Shown here piece after piece: positions 17,780 through 26,808 of a DNA stretch of 37,643 nt. Position 1 is the stretch's first letter, and each line of letters starts with the position of its first letter. Source of the DNA: an uncultured Woeseiaceae bacterium (GTDB lineage: Bacteria; Pseudomonadota; Gammaproteobacteria; Steroidobacterales; Woeseiaceae); contig CABYDR010000010.1 in the NCBI GenBank assembly GCA_902517795.1, positions 1 to 37,643 on the forward strand, given 5' to 3'. The notes beneath the pieces were generated by a model. The model did no database searches, had not been told where the DNA came from, and was given only the letters and a program-made list of their open reading frames with translations. Both the position numbers and the translations under genes were made by a program.

Positions 17780-20222
17780 TGTTTACATCTCTTAGGCGTT
17801 CATTTTTTGGATCAAAAGGACTGTCTGAGATTACAGTTGCAGGATGAATTTCACCCAGAATATCAATCGAACACCTCGTCCCAACTTCTGCTTTTTCAAT
17901 ATCCAGCATTGCTAGGGCAAGAGATTTATTAACTCTGTAACCAAAATTTCCTCCTGTTGCTCGTCCTATCAATTGACTATCTATTGTGACTGCATTGTTA
18001 CCGAGAACGTCTGCATCCTTTATTTCATCTACTTCTAGTGTGACCAATCGACTTTGATTATTTTTCTTTTGCCAAGCAAGTAAGCTTTCTTTACCGAGGA
18101 AGTTTTCCTTATCAGTTTTAATAAAACGGTCCATTGATGATTCAAATGCAGAGTATTCGATGGATAGCTCAGTGCCTAACATTCTGTAGGACTTCTCAAA
18201 ACGCATTGAGTCCATCGCTCTGATGCCAAATGGTTTTAGTCCAAGATCACTTCCATTCTCAAATAATTTATCAAAAATTTTATTTTGATCATTCAGCTCA
18301 TGATGTAATTCCCATCCTAATTCACCGACATAATTGACCCGCATAGCGATAATTCTGCAGTCATCAATTTCTATTTCCTGGGCAGATAACCACGGAAATA
18401 CCTCATTGGAAAAATCGTGATCAGAAACTCTCTCCAAGAGCTCACGTGATTTTGGTCCAGCAAGAACGAGTACGCCTTTTTCATCAGTGAGATTCTGGTA
18501 ATGCACATCGTCATCTTGTGACATGTATTTTTTGATGTAATCATGATCCAATCTCTGAAGTGCTCCTGCTGAGACAAGATAGTATGATTCTTCTTTCTCC
18601 TTTAAGACTGTGAATTCTGAATGAATGCCTCCATAAGAATTGAGGGCGTGACACAATGCAATCTGGCCTGATTTTTGAGGTATCTTGTTAGCCAATAGAT
18701 TGTCTAAGAATTTTAGAGCATGCTTGCCAGAGATTCGACACTTAGCAAACGCTGTCATATCAAGGATTCCAACATTATTTGTCACGTTGATTACCTCTCT
18801 GCCCACAGCATCAAACCATTTAGATCTTCTAAATGACCAGTGATCCACCTGCTCCATCTCTCCATCAACGAACCAGTTAGCTCTTTCCCAGCCAAATTTT
18901 TGTCCAAACACTGCTCCCATTGACTTTAATCTTTCATAACAAGGTGCTGTTTTAAGAGGTCTTCCAGCCCCTCTCTCTTCGTCTGGATAATGAATGATAA
19001 AAACATGAGAGTAGGCTTCTTCGGTTTTATCGATGAGATAGTCCTTGCTAACATAATCACCGAATCTTCTTGGTTCTACGCCAAGCATATCGATGGTTGG
19101 CTCACCTTCAATAATCCACTCTGCGAGCTGCCAACCAGCCCCACCTGCAGCTGTAATTCCAAAACTGTGCCCCTCACTGAGCCAAAAGTTATCGATATCC
19201 CATGCCGGTCCGATGATTGGATTACCGTCAGGTGTATAAGCAATAGCGCCGTTATAAACTTGCTTAAAACCTACCTCTGCGAAAGCTGGAACCCTGGCCA
19301 TCGCAGCTTCGATATGTGGCATTAATCTGTCAATATCTTCCTGAAAAAGCTCATATTCGGCGTCTGGATTTGGACCATCTACGTAACAACACGGTGCACC
19401 CTTTTCATAAGGCCCTAGAATGAATCCGCCATTTTCTTCACGAAGATACCAAGAGCTGTCTGATTCTCTGAGAACTGCCATCTCCGGCAAACCAGAATTT
19501 TGTCTATTTATTATCTCGGGATGAGGTTCAGTAACGATATATTGATGCTCTACTGGCATTACTGGAATGTCTAAACCGACCATGGCACCAGTTTGGCGTG
19601 CATAGTTTCCAGTAGCTGATACCACGTGGTCACATGTGATGCTCCCCTTATTGGTCTCAATCTTCCAGCCACCTTGAGAACTTTGTTCGATGGATAGAAC
19701 TGCAGTATTTCTGTATATGGTTGCACCTCTCGCTCGGGCTCCTTTTGCCATCGCTTGAGTTAGGTCGGCCGGTTGAATATAACCGTCCTCTGGATGCAAG
19801 ATAGCACCGAACAAGTTATCTGTTTCACATAATGGCCAAATTGCTTTGACTTCATCTGGAGTCAAAAAATTAACATCTATACCAATCGTCTTGGCTGTAG
19901 CCGCATATTGATAATACTCATCCATCCTTTCATGATTCATGGCTAATCGAAGATTACCAACTTGGCTGAAACCAACCTGCTGGCCAGTTTCCTTTTCTAA
20001 ATCCTTATATAACTCGACAGAATATTTATGTATCTGGCCAACACTGTAACTCATGTTAAAAAGAGGCAATAATCCTGCAGCATGCCAAGTCGAACCGCTG
20101 GTTAGTTCGCCTTTTTCAATGAGGACAACTTCTTCGCCCCATCCTTTCTTTGCAAGATGGTAAAGTGCACTGACGCCTACAACACCCCCACCGATCACAA
20201 CTACTTTTGCTTGTGATTTCAT
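17766..20222 (-). CDS. Dimethylglycine dehydrogenase-like FAD/GcvT fusion protein (paralogue 1)
   Basis: 818 residues. The N-terminal DAO domain has a Rossmann motif VVVIGGGVVGVSALYHLA (about 7-24) and the STWHAAGL motif with H47, equivalent to the histidine that covalently binds FAD in mammalian DMGDH and sarcosine dehydrogenase. Mid-protein sequences EVGFKQVYNGAIAYTPDGNP and GHSFGITAAGGAGWQLAEW are typical. The C-terminal half is a FAO_M plus GcvT fold (GILDMTAFAKCRISG, YVGELGWELHHE, GFRVNKSLALAMLD-like end) that binds THF. Likely reaction: oxidative N-demethylation of dimethylglycine or sarcosine with methyl capture as 5,10-methylene-THF, electrons passing to an ETF-type acceptor. It is first in the operon with GFA and soxBDAG, which makes it the best candidate for the dimethylglycine step here. 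Confidence 0.88.
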   Translation of the reverse strand: MKSQAKVVVIGGGVVGVSALYHLAKKGWGEEVVLIEKGELTSGSTWHAAGLLPLFNMSYSVGQIHKYSVELYKDLEKETGQQVGFSQVGNLRLAMNHERMDEYYQYAATAKTIGIDVNFLTPDEVKAIWPLCETDNLFGAILHPEDGYIQPADLTQAMAKGARARGATIYRNTAVLSIEQSSQGGWKIETNKGSITCDHVVSATGNYARQTGAMVGLDIPVMPVEHQYIVTEPHPEIINRQNSGLPEMAVLRESDSSWYLREENGGFILGPYEKGAPCCYVDGPNPDAEYELFQEDIDRLMPHIEAAMARVPAFAEVGFKQVYNGAIAYTPDGNPIIGPAWDIDNFWLSEGHSFGITAAGGAGWQLAEWIIEGEPTIDMLGVEPRRFGDYVSKDYLIDKTEEAYSHVFIIHYPDEERGAGRPLKTAPCYERLKSMGAVFGQKFGWERANWFVDGEMEQVDHWSFRRSKWFDAVGREVINVTNNVGILDMTAFAKCRISGKHALKFLDNLLANKIPQKSGQIALCHALNSYGGIHSEFTVLKEKEESYYLVSAGALQRLDHDYIKKYMSQDDDVHYQNLTDEKGVLVLAGPKSRELLERVSDHDFSNEVFPWLSAQEIEIDDCRIIAMRVNYVGELGWELHHELNDQNKIFDKLFENGSDLGLKPFGIRAMDSMRFEKSYRMLGTELSIEYSAFESSMDRFIKTDKENFLGKESLLAWQKKNNQSRLVTLEVDEIKDADVLGNNAVTIDSQLIGRATGGNFGYRVNKSLALAMLDIEKAEVGTRCSIDILGEIHPATVISDSPFDPKNERLRDVNNANK

Positions 20223-20271
20223 ACCAAGATTCCCAAAAGTTTATTTAGACCAATTAGTTATTTATGAATAC

Positions 20272-20302
20272 GTCTGTTAGATCATATTCTATTACGACAG
20301 AC
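20272..20302. promoter_or_regulatory. Inverted repeat GTCTGT-N19-ACAGAC, candidate operator
   Basis: Six-base arms GTCTGT (20272-20277) and ACAGAC (20297-20302) form a perfect inverted repeat with 19 bp between them. It lies in the only divergent promoter region between the two N-methyl catabolic operons and straddles the candidate minus-strand -10 box. Spacing puts the arms about 2.4 helical turns apart, compatible with a dimeric regulator. I found no second clear copy in the window, and a six-base match can be chance. Confidence 0.28.
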
Positions 20303-20314
20303 TCTATCTTTAAA
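20286..20314 (-). promoter_or_regulatory. Candidate sigma70 promoter for the DMGDH-GFA-soxBDAG operon
   Basis: On the minus strand a -35 TTTAAA (complement of 20309-20314) and a -10 TAGAAT (complement of 20286-20291) are spaced by 17 bp. It would start transcription about 57 nt upstream of the DMGDH-1 ATG. The inverted repeat at 20272-20302 surrounds the -10. The match is moderate and the region is A+T-rich. Confidence 0.3.
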
Positions 20315-20348
20315 AGAAATCTTTTTGCAAAAAACCTGTGAAATTGTG

Positions 20349-20377
20349 TTCTCAATTTTGATAAGGATAGATACAAT
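20349..20377 (+). promoter_or_regulatory. Candidate sigma70 promoter for the MttB-1/DMGDH-2/DMGDH-3 operon
   Basis: A -35 TTCTCA (20349-20354), a 17-bp spacer and a -10 TACAAT (20372-20377) lie just before the MttB-1 gene. The implied leader is about 19 nt and contains GGAG (20392-20395) at good distance from the ATG at 20403. The -10 is one base from consensus and the -35 is two bases off. Confidence 0.36.
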
Positions 20378-20402
20378 AAAAAATAGTTATTGGAGATAAA
20401 AA

Positions 20403-21944
20403 ATGGCAAGACGAGGTGGCGGAAGAAGATCCAAACTGGCTGTGAGATCAGCACCGCTAGAGGAGAATCAAAAGCCAATTCAAGCAGGAGAAATGGGAGG
20501 GCAGTTTAAACCATTTACTGAGAATGATGTAACTGACGTTATTCAGAATATTTACCGTATTCTGGAAGAAATTGGTTTCAGTCAGGCAACGCCGCATTGC
20601 GTGGAAACTTGTCTCGCTTACGGAGCGAAACTGGGAGATGATGGCAGATTGAGGATGCCAAGAGAAATTGTCGATCGTGCCATCACCGAAAGTGAGCGTA
20701 ATTTAATCCTATTTGGTCAAGACCCAAAACACGATCTGCACATTAGCGGCAGTCGGGTTTATTTTGCGACTGGTGGTGCGGCAGTAATGATCGCTAACCC
20801 AGAAGATAAGAGTTACCGTGATTCAACAGCGCAAGATTTATACAATATGGCAAGAATTGTGGACACATGTGAAAACATTCATTTGTTTCAAAGAACATGT
20901 GTACTCAGAGATATTGAAGACAACTATGCAATGGATCTCAATACCACTTATAACTCGGTAATGGGAACATCAAAGCATGTCGGTGCGAGCTGGACAGACA
21001 AAGATCATCTTGAGAAAACACTAAAAATGCTTCATATGATCGCGGGCAGTGAAGAACAATGGAGAGAGAGGCCTTTTGTCAGTCAGTCTAATTGCTTTGT
21101 TGTGCCACCAATGAAGTTTGCTGAGGAGTCGCTAGAATGCCTTAGGATTGCCGTCGAAGGCGGTATGCCAGTTTTGCTCCTGTCAGCTGGTCAGGCAGGT
21201 GCCACAGCACCGCCCTGTCTAGCCGGAACGGTTTCTCAGGCATGGGCAGAATGTCTTGGTGGGCTGGTTTACGTTAATGCAATTAAACCAGGGGCACCGG
21301 CAATATTAGGCACTTGGCCTTTCGTTTCTGATTTACGAACTGGCGCGATGAGCGGTGGATCACCTGAACAAGGAATTCTCTCTGCAGCATGCGCTCAAAT
21401 AGGAATTTATTTCGATCTGCCTATGGGAACGGGTGCAGGCATGTCTGACTCAAAATTGCCCGATTTTCAGGGAGGTGCAGAACATGCATCGAATGTTGCC
21501 GTATCCGCTCTGGCCGGTGCCAATATTATTTATGAATCTGCTGGAATGTATGCCAGCCTCTTAAGCGCCTGCCCAGAGAGTATTTTGCTTGATAATGACT
21601 CACTTGGAGCTTGCATGAGGATGGTGAAAGGATTGCCTGTGAACAAGAAGACTTTGGGATTTGATGTAATAAAAGATGTGTGCCTTAACTCGAAAGGACA
21701 CTATCTGGGATCCGATCAAACTCTCGATGTTATGCAGTCAGAGTATATTTATCCTGAATTCTACAATAGATTAAGTCCGGGCGAATGGCTGGATGCTGGT
21801 AAACCCGAAGCGCTAAAATTGGCGGTTGATAAAACTAAGGAAATACTCTCTAATCATTTTCCAAAGCATATCTCTGATGAAATTGATGATGAAATTCGTA
21901 AAACATTTCCAATTCACCTAAAAAAGAGTGATATAGGCAGGTAA
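20403..21944 (+). CDS. MttB-family (non-pyrrolysine) corrinoid-dependent methyltransferase, paralogue 1
   Basis: 513 residues of the trimethylamine methyltransferase (MTTB) superfamily. Landmarks are RILEEIGFSQATPHCVETCLAYG near the start, DSTAQDLYNMARIVDTCENIH, VSQSNCFVVPPMKFAEE, and the barrel segment SGGSPEQGILSAACAQIG followed by GAGMSDSKLPDFQGGAEHASN. The reading frame has no internal amber codon, so it belongs with the non-Pyl homologues. Characterised members demethylate glycine betaine (MtgB), proline betaine (MtpB) or carnitine (MtcB). The basic N-terminus MARRGGGRRSK is a tail outside the barrel. It is followed after 6 bp by DMGDH-2, so its product is probably handed to those flavoenzymes. 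The corrinoid partner is encoded in the other operon at 28974. The substrate is inferred only. Confidence 0.9.
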   Translation: MARRGGGRRSKLAVRSAPLEENQKPIQAGEMGGQFKPFTENDVTDVIQNIYRILEEIGFSQATPHCVETCLAYGAKLGDDGRLRMPREIVDRAITESERNLILFGQDPKHDLHISGSRVYFATGGAAVMIANPEDKSYRDSTAQDLYNMARIVDTCENIHLFQRTCVLRDIEDNYAMDLNTTYNSVMGTSKHVGASWTDKDHLEKTLKMLHMIAGSEEQWRERPFVSQSNCFVVPPMKFAEESLECLRIAVEGGMPVLLLSAGQAGATAPPCLAGTVSQAWAECLGGLVYVNAIKPGAPAILGTWPFVSDLRTGAMSGGSPEQGILSAACAQIGIYFDLPMGTGAGMSDSKLPDFQGGAEHASNVAVSALAGANIIYESAGMYASLLSACPESILLDNDSLGACMRMVKGLPVNKKTLGFDVIKDVCLNSKGHYLGSDQTLDVMQSEYIYPEFYNRLSPGEWLDAGKPEALKLAVDKTKEILSNHFPKHISDEIDDEIRKTFPIHLKKSDIGR

Positions 21945-21950
21945 TACCTC

Positions 21951-24368
21951 ATGAAGAATACTGCACGGGTTGTCATAATAGGTGGGGGTTCTTTGGGTGT
22001 CAGTCTTCTTTATCATCTTGCTGAAGAAGGTTGGAATGATGTTATTTTGGTTGAAAAAGGTGAACTAACCAGCGGTTCAACTTGGCATGCTGCAGGATTA
22101 TGTTCTAATTTTATTGGCAACATGACCGTTGCAAAAATTCATGATTATTCAATTTCTTTATACGATGAAATCCTTCCAGCTCAGAGTGGAAATCCATCTG
22201 TGTTTCACAAGTGTGGAAGCTTGAGGATTGGTTACAGTCGGCTCGAAGAAGAGTGGTTTAAACATCTCTTAAGCAGATCAAAAAATGTTCCATGCGATTT
22301 CAATATCATCTCAAAAGAAGAGGCCAACAAATTGCATCCCTTTATGAATTTTGATGACGCTAGGATTATCGTAAGCACACCGAATGATGGTCATGTGGAC
22401 CCATCTTCTGTTGTTACCACCATGTCACAAATTGCATCAGCAAAAGGATCTACTATTAGTCGTTTTAACCGCGTTCTTGAAATCAATAGAACGAGAGGTG
22501 GAGAATGGGAAGTTGTCACTGAAAATGGCACTATCAAAGCAGAACATGTTGTTAATGCAGGTGGTTGTTTTGCGCCTGAAGTAGGTGCAGTGGTTGGAGT
22601 GGATGTGCCCATTATCAATTTAGAGCATCAGTATTTAATTACTGAAAATCACCCTGCACTTCAAGAACTTAATTTTGAATTGCCTGTATGCAGAGACTCA
22701 TATTGCTCCTCTTATTTAAGACAGGAGGGGCAGGGTCTCTTAATCGGGCCTTACGAGACATTCGGCGCAAAACCATGGGCACTGGATGGTATGGATTGGG
22801 ATTTTGATAGAGGCCTGTTTCCCGATGATCTTGAGAGACTGATGCCTTTTTTAGACAGATGCATGGAAAGAATGCCAATTTTCAGTGAAGTTGGAATTAA
22901 GACGGTCATTAATGGAGCAATAACACATACGCCCGATGATAATGTTTTAGTTGGACCTCAATTCGGTCTCGAAAATTTTTGGAACCTTTGCGGATCAAGT
23001 ATAGGTATTGCACAGGGAGGAGTGGGAAAATATCTCGCGCAATGGATGATGCATGGTCAAACTGAATTAAATATGGCTTCACTTGATTCCAGGCGATTCG
23101 GTAAATGGGCTGATAAGGAATACTGTATTACTAAGGCGATTGAATCTTATGAAGTGATGTATAGAGAGGTGGCCTCGAATGAAAACAGGCATCATGGGAG
23201 ATTAAAGAGAACGAGCCCACTCTTCTCACTGCTGAATGAAAAAGGGGCAATACATAATGTTGTTGCAGGTTATGAGAAACCACTTTGGTTTAAAACGAAA
23301 GAAAGGCAATCTGAACAACTTACTTGGATGAGAAGCGATGCTCATGAGGTAATTGCGGATGAATGCAAGGCAGTACAAAATGACGCAGGAATTATTGACA
23401 TCAGCGGATCATCTAAATTCATAATTTCGGGAGGGGGGGCAAATGATTTTCTGAGCTATCTCTCCTGCAATAAACTTCCACAGGAAAAAGGATCAATCGG
23501 ACTGGCGCTCTTTCATTCATCAAATGGCGGGATTATGACAGAACAATCCATTACCAAAATTGATGATGAGAAATTCTTCCTAGTGGGACCCATTGGATCG
23601 GAACTTAGAGATCTGCATTGGATGAATTTAAATGCGAATAAATTTGATGTAAAAATAGAAAATCAGACTGATGTTCTGGGTGGCATGCTTTTGACTGGAC
23701 CTAAATCTAGGGACATCCTACAAAAAATAACAAAAGAAGATATTTCAAATTCATCTCTACCTTGGTTGAAATGCCATGATTTGACGGTGGACAGCGCGTC
23801 CATCAGAGTTATGCGCGTCTCCTATGCGGGTGAACTTGGATATGAATTGCATATGCCAAGATACCAAATTCTATCGATATATGAATCTATTATGAGAGCA
23901 GGAAAAGAAATGGGCCTGAGAGATTTTGGAGGATACGCCTTTAATTCAATGAGACTTGAGAAAATGTATCGCGCATGGGGTTCAGAATTTACAGAAGAGA
24001 TAAGTGCTGTAGAAGCCGGCATGGAGAGATTCATTGATACATCAAAAAGTTTTATTGGGTCTGAGAACATCAAACAGAGAATAAATAAAGGCATTAAAAT
24101 TAAGCTGGTCTTTCTGGTTTTTGATGATGAAATCGCCGCTGAGTGTTTCGGTAATGAGGCTGTATACAGTGAGAATAAACTCGTTGGTTTAACAACTGGA
24201 GGTGCTTACGGTCACCGAGTAAACAAAAGTTTAGCTTTTGCTTATATTGATGCAGATATTGTTGGGGCTATTAAAGATCTCACTGTCCTTACCGCAGCCG
24301 GCGAGAGGAAATGTCATATAGAAACTCAAGCGATTTATGATCCAGAAAATAAAAGATTGAAAGCGTAG
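21951..24368 (+). CDS. Dimethylglycine dehydrogenase-like FAD/GcvT fusion protein (paralogue 2)
   Basis: 805 residues with the same architecture as paralogue 1: Rossmann motif VVIIGGGSLGVSLLYHLA (about 7-24), the covalent-FAD motif STWHAAGL with H46, a FAO_M linker, and a C-terminal GcvT-type THF domain (SYAGELGYELHMP, RLEKMYRAWGSEFTEEISAVE, GAYGHRVNKSLAFAYID). It differs around the flavin site (HAAGLCSNFIGNM against HAAGLLPLFNMSY in paralogue 1), so its substrate may differ. It sits 6 bp after MttB-1 and 3 bp before paralogue 3, in one operon. The likely role is oxidative N-demethylation with methylene-THF formation. The precise amine is unknown. No frame lesion is seen. Confidence 0.87.
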   Translation: MKNTARVVIIGGGSLGVSLLYHLAEEGWNDVILVEKGELTSGSTWHAAGLCSNFIGNMTVAKIHDYSISLYDEILPAQSGNPSVFHKCGSLRIGYSRLEEEWFKHLLSRSKNVPCDFNIISKEEANKLHPFMNFDDARIIVSTPNDGHVDPSSVVTTMSQIASAKGSTISRFNRVLEINRTRGGEWEVVTENGTIKAEHVVNAGGCFAPEVGAVVGVDVPIINLEHQYLITENHPALQELNFELPVCRDSYCSSYLRQEGQGLLIGPYETFGAKPWALDGMDWDFDRGLFPDDLERLMPFLDRCMERMPIFSEVGIKTVINGAITHTPDDNVLVGPQFGLENFWNLCGSSIGIAQGGVGKYLAQWMMHGQTELNMASLDSRRFGKWADKEYCITKAIESYEVMYREVASNENRHHGRLKRTSPLFSLLNEKGAIHNVVAGYEKPLWFKTKERQSEQLTWMRSDAHEVIADECKAVQNDAGIIDISGSSKFIISGGGANDFLSYLSCNKLPQEKGSIGLALFHSSNGGIMTEQSITKIDDEKFFLVGPIGSELRDLHWMNLNANKFDVKIENQTDVLGGMLLTGPKSRDILQKITKEDISNSSLPWLKCHDLTVDSASIRVMRVSYAGELGYELHMPRYQILSIYESIMRAGKEMGLRDFGGYAFNSMRLEKMYRAWGSEFTEEISAVEAGMERFIDTSKSFIGSENIKQRINKGIKIKLVFLVFDDEIAAECFGNEAVYSENKLVGLTTGGAYGHRVNKSLAFAYIDADIVGAIKDLTVLTAAGERKCHIETQAIYDPENKRLKA

Positions 24369-24371
24369 CTG

Positions 24372-26807
24372 ATGTCAGAAAAAGATCTTCCTCAAGAAGC
24401 GGAGACCATCATTATCGGTGGAGGGATTATTGGCTGTTCAATTGCATATCATCTATCTAAGAGAGGAATGAAAGACGTTGTTCTGCTTGAGAGAAAACAG
24501 CTTACTTGTGGAACCACTTGGCATGCAGCTGGATTAGTTAGCATGCTATGGCCTACGCCAACCCTTACTAATCTTGCGAAGTATTGCCATGAACTATACG
24601 CCTCATTAGAGTCCGAAACAGGCCAAGCCACTGGATACAAAAGAATAGGCAGTGTCTCTCTAGCAAGAAATGAGGAGAGATTAGAAGAGTTACAACGTAA
24701 TTCATCCATGGCAAAAGTCTTTGGTGTTGAATCAAGAATGATACAAAACGATGAATTAGAATCAATGTATCCTGGGGTTGATTCTGATGGTGTGATTGGC
24801 TCACTTTATATAAAAAAAGACGGCCAAACCAATCCAATCGATACCACCATGGCACTTGCCAAGGGTGCTCGAAATTATGGTGCAGAAATCATTGAAAATG
24901 TCGAGGTCGAAGAGATTCTGACTAAAGAAAATAAAGTTTTTGGTGTGCGTTGTGGTGACACATTAATAAAAGGAAAAAATATCATACTAACGGGTGGTCT
25001 TTGGTCTCGAGAAATTGCGAAACAAATAGGGGTTCATCTTCCTCTTTATGCCTGCGAACATTACTACGTTGTAACTGAAGAAATTCCAAATTTGACACCA
25101 AGGCCCGTTATGAGAGATTTTGATAAAGGCATTTACTTCAAAGAAGATGCAGGAAAAATGCTTGTTGGTTGGTTTGAGAAGAACGCGATAGGTTGTCCCA
25201 TGTCGAATATCAGTCATGATTTTTGCTTTGATGAATTCCCAGTCAATATGGATCATATTGAGCCTTACCTGCTTGCTTCAATGGGTACTTTCCCAGAGAT
25301 AGGTGAGGTTGGCATAAGAACATTTTTCAATGGCCCTGAAAGTTTCACTAATGATAATTTGCACTTAATGGGACCAACACCTGAGATTGAGAATTTTTAT
25401 GTTGCTTGTGGCATGAACTCAAAAGGAATAGCTGCAGCGGGTGGTCTCGGCAAAATAATGGCTGATTGGATTATCGATGGTTACCCATCGGGAGAAATTA
25501 CTGAAACAGATGTCAGACGAAACAATTCAGTCCAAACGTCACAGGCATATATAGAATCAAGAATTCCTGAGGCGCTTGGCCACACTTATTCCATGCATTG
25601 GCCATTTTATCAATACAGTTCTGCCAGAAATCTCTGGAAATCTCCCCTGCATGAGGAGCTTGCTCACGAAGGAGCTTGTTTTGGAGAGGTTGGTGGTTAT
25701 GAGAGGGCAAATTGGTTCGCAAGAGATGGGGCAAAAGCAAAATATGATTACAGCTATAAACGTCAACACTGGTTTAAATATTATGCTTTAGAACATCTCA
25801 ATCTCAGAGAATCTGCTGGAATATATGATATTTCATCTTTTGGTAAATTCCATGTGTATGGAAAAAATGCAATGCAAACGCTCCAATACATTAGTTGTGC
25901 GAACATTGATGTTGAGCCAGGAAAAATTGTTTACACACAATGGCTGAATGAACAAGGTGGCATTGAGGCCGATCTCACCATATCAAGGATCAATGAAGAG
26001 AGCTTTCATGTCATAACTAGCATATCTTCTTTAACAAGAGATTGGTCCCATCTAAATAAACACCTTATGAAGGACACATTCGTTGAGGATGTTTCTATGG
26101 ATTTTGCGTGTCTATCTGTGCAAGGGCCAAATTCTAGAAATGTTCTGCAAGAAATAACTGATACGAGTCTCGAGAATTCTGAATTTAAATTTGCCACGGG
26201 CAGACATTCCAAAATTGCCGGTGTCGATGTTTGGATACAAAAACTTTCATATGTTGGTGAATTGGGATGGGAAATATTTATTTCTAAATCTGACGCTATT
26301 ACTGTGTATAAAGAAATTAAAAATAATGGTAGAGAGTTCAATCTTTGCGATGTTGGTTTGCATGCAGTGAATAGCTTGAGACTTGAGAAAGGTTACCGTC
26401 ACTGGGGTCATGATATTGCTGCAGAGGATAATTTATTCGAAGCAGGTTTATCGTTCGTGGCTAAACCTGATGGGTTTGATTTTATTGGAAAGGATGCGTA
26501 TTTAAAGCAAGCAACCCGAGGTCCGGAAAGGAAGCTCGTGCAATTCAAGCTTAATGATCCAGACCCTATGCTCTATCATAATGAGCCAATTATTATGAAT
26601 GGAGAAGTTAATGGTTATATTACCTCAGGAATGTACGGTCACAGCTTAGGATGTGCAGTTGGAATGGGCTATGTTAATTGCGAGAATCTCGCCAAAGAAA
26701 AACTCAAACAAATTGATTTCGAAATTGAAATAGCCACAGAACGTTATGATGCAGAAGCTTCATTGATCTCACTTTATGATCCCGATGGATCAAAAATGAA
26801 ATTATAA
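24372..26807 (+). CDS. Dimethylglycine dehydrogenase-like FAD/GcvT fusion protein (paralogue 3)
   Basis: 811 residues. FAD motif TIIIGGGIIGCSIAYHLS (about 12-29), then CGTTWHAAGLVSMLW with H51 in the covalent-FAD position. The GcvT part carries SYVGELGWEIFIS, RLEKGYRHWGHDIAAEDNLFEAGL and GMYGHSLGCAVGMGYV. This sequence is further from the other two: the usual NGAI substrate-site segment reads RTFFNGPESFTNDNLH, and the GLEKGYRHWG-type stretch resembles sarcosine/dimethylglycine dehydrogenases. It is the last gene of the MttB-1 operon, ending 1 bp before the convergent pterin methyltransferase gene. Substrate likely an N-methylated glycine, but which one cannot be read. Confidence 0.87.
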   Translation: MSEKDLPQEAETIIIGGGIIGCSIAYHLSKRGMKDVVLLERKQLTCGTTWHAAGLVSMLWPTPTLTNLAKYCHELYASLESETGQATGYKRIGSVSLARNEERLEELQRNSSMAKVFGVESRMIQNDELESMYPGVDSDGVIGSLYIKKDGQTNPIDTTMALAKGARNYGAEIIENVEVEEILTKENKVFGVRCGDTLIKGKNIILTGGLWSREIAKQIGVHLPLYACEHYYVVTEEIPNLTPRPVMRDFDKGIYFKEDAGKMLVGWFEKNAIGCPMSNISHDFCFDEFPVNMDHIEPYLLASMGTFPEIGEVGIRTFFNGPESFTNDNLHLMGPTPEIENFYVACGMNSKGIAAAGGLGKIMADWIIDGYPSGEITETDVRRNNSVQTSQAYIESRIPEALGHTYSMHWPFYQYSSARNLWKSPLHEELAHEGACFGEVGGYERANWFARDGAKAKYDYSYKRQHWFKYYALEHLNLRESAGIYDISSFGKFHVYGKNAMQTLQYISCANIDVEPGKIVYTQWLNEQGGIEADLTISRINEESFHVITSISSLTRDWSHLNKHLMKDTFVEDVSMDFACLSVQGPNSRNVLQEITDTSLENSEFKFATGRHSKIAGVDVWIQKLSYVGELGWEIFISKSDAITVYKEIKNNGREFNLCDVGLHAVNSLRLEKGYRHWGHDIAAEDNLFEAGLSFVAKPDGFDFIGKDAYLKQATRGPERKLVQFKLNDPDPMLYHNEPIIMNGEVNGYITSGMYGHSLGCAVGMGYVNCENLAKEKLKQIDFEIEIATERYDAEASLISLYDPDGSKMKL

Positions 26808-26808
26808 A

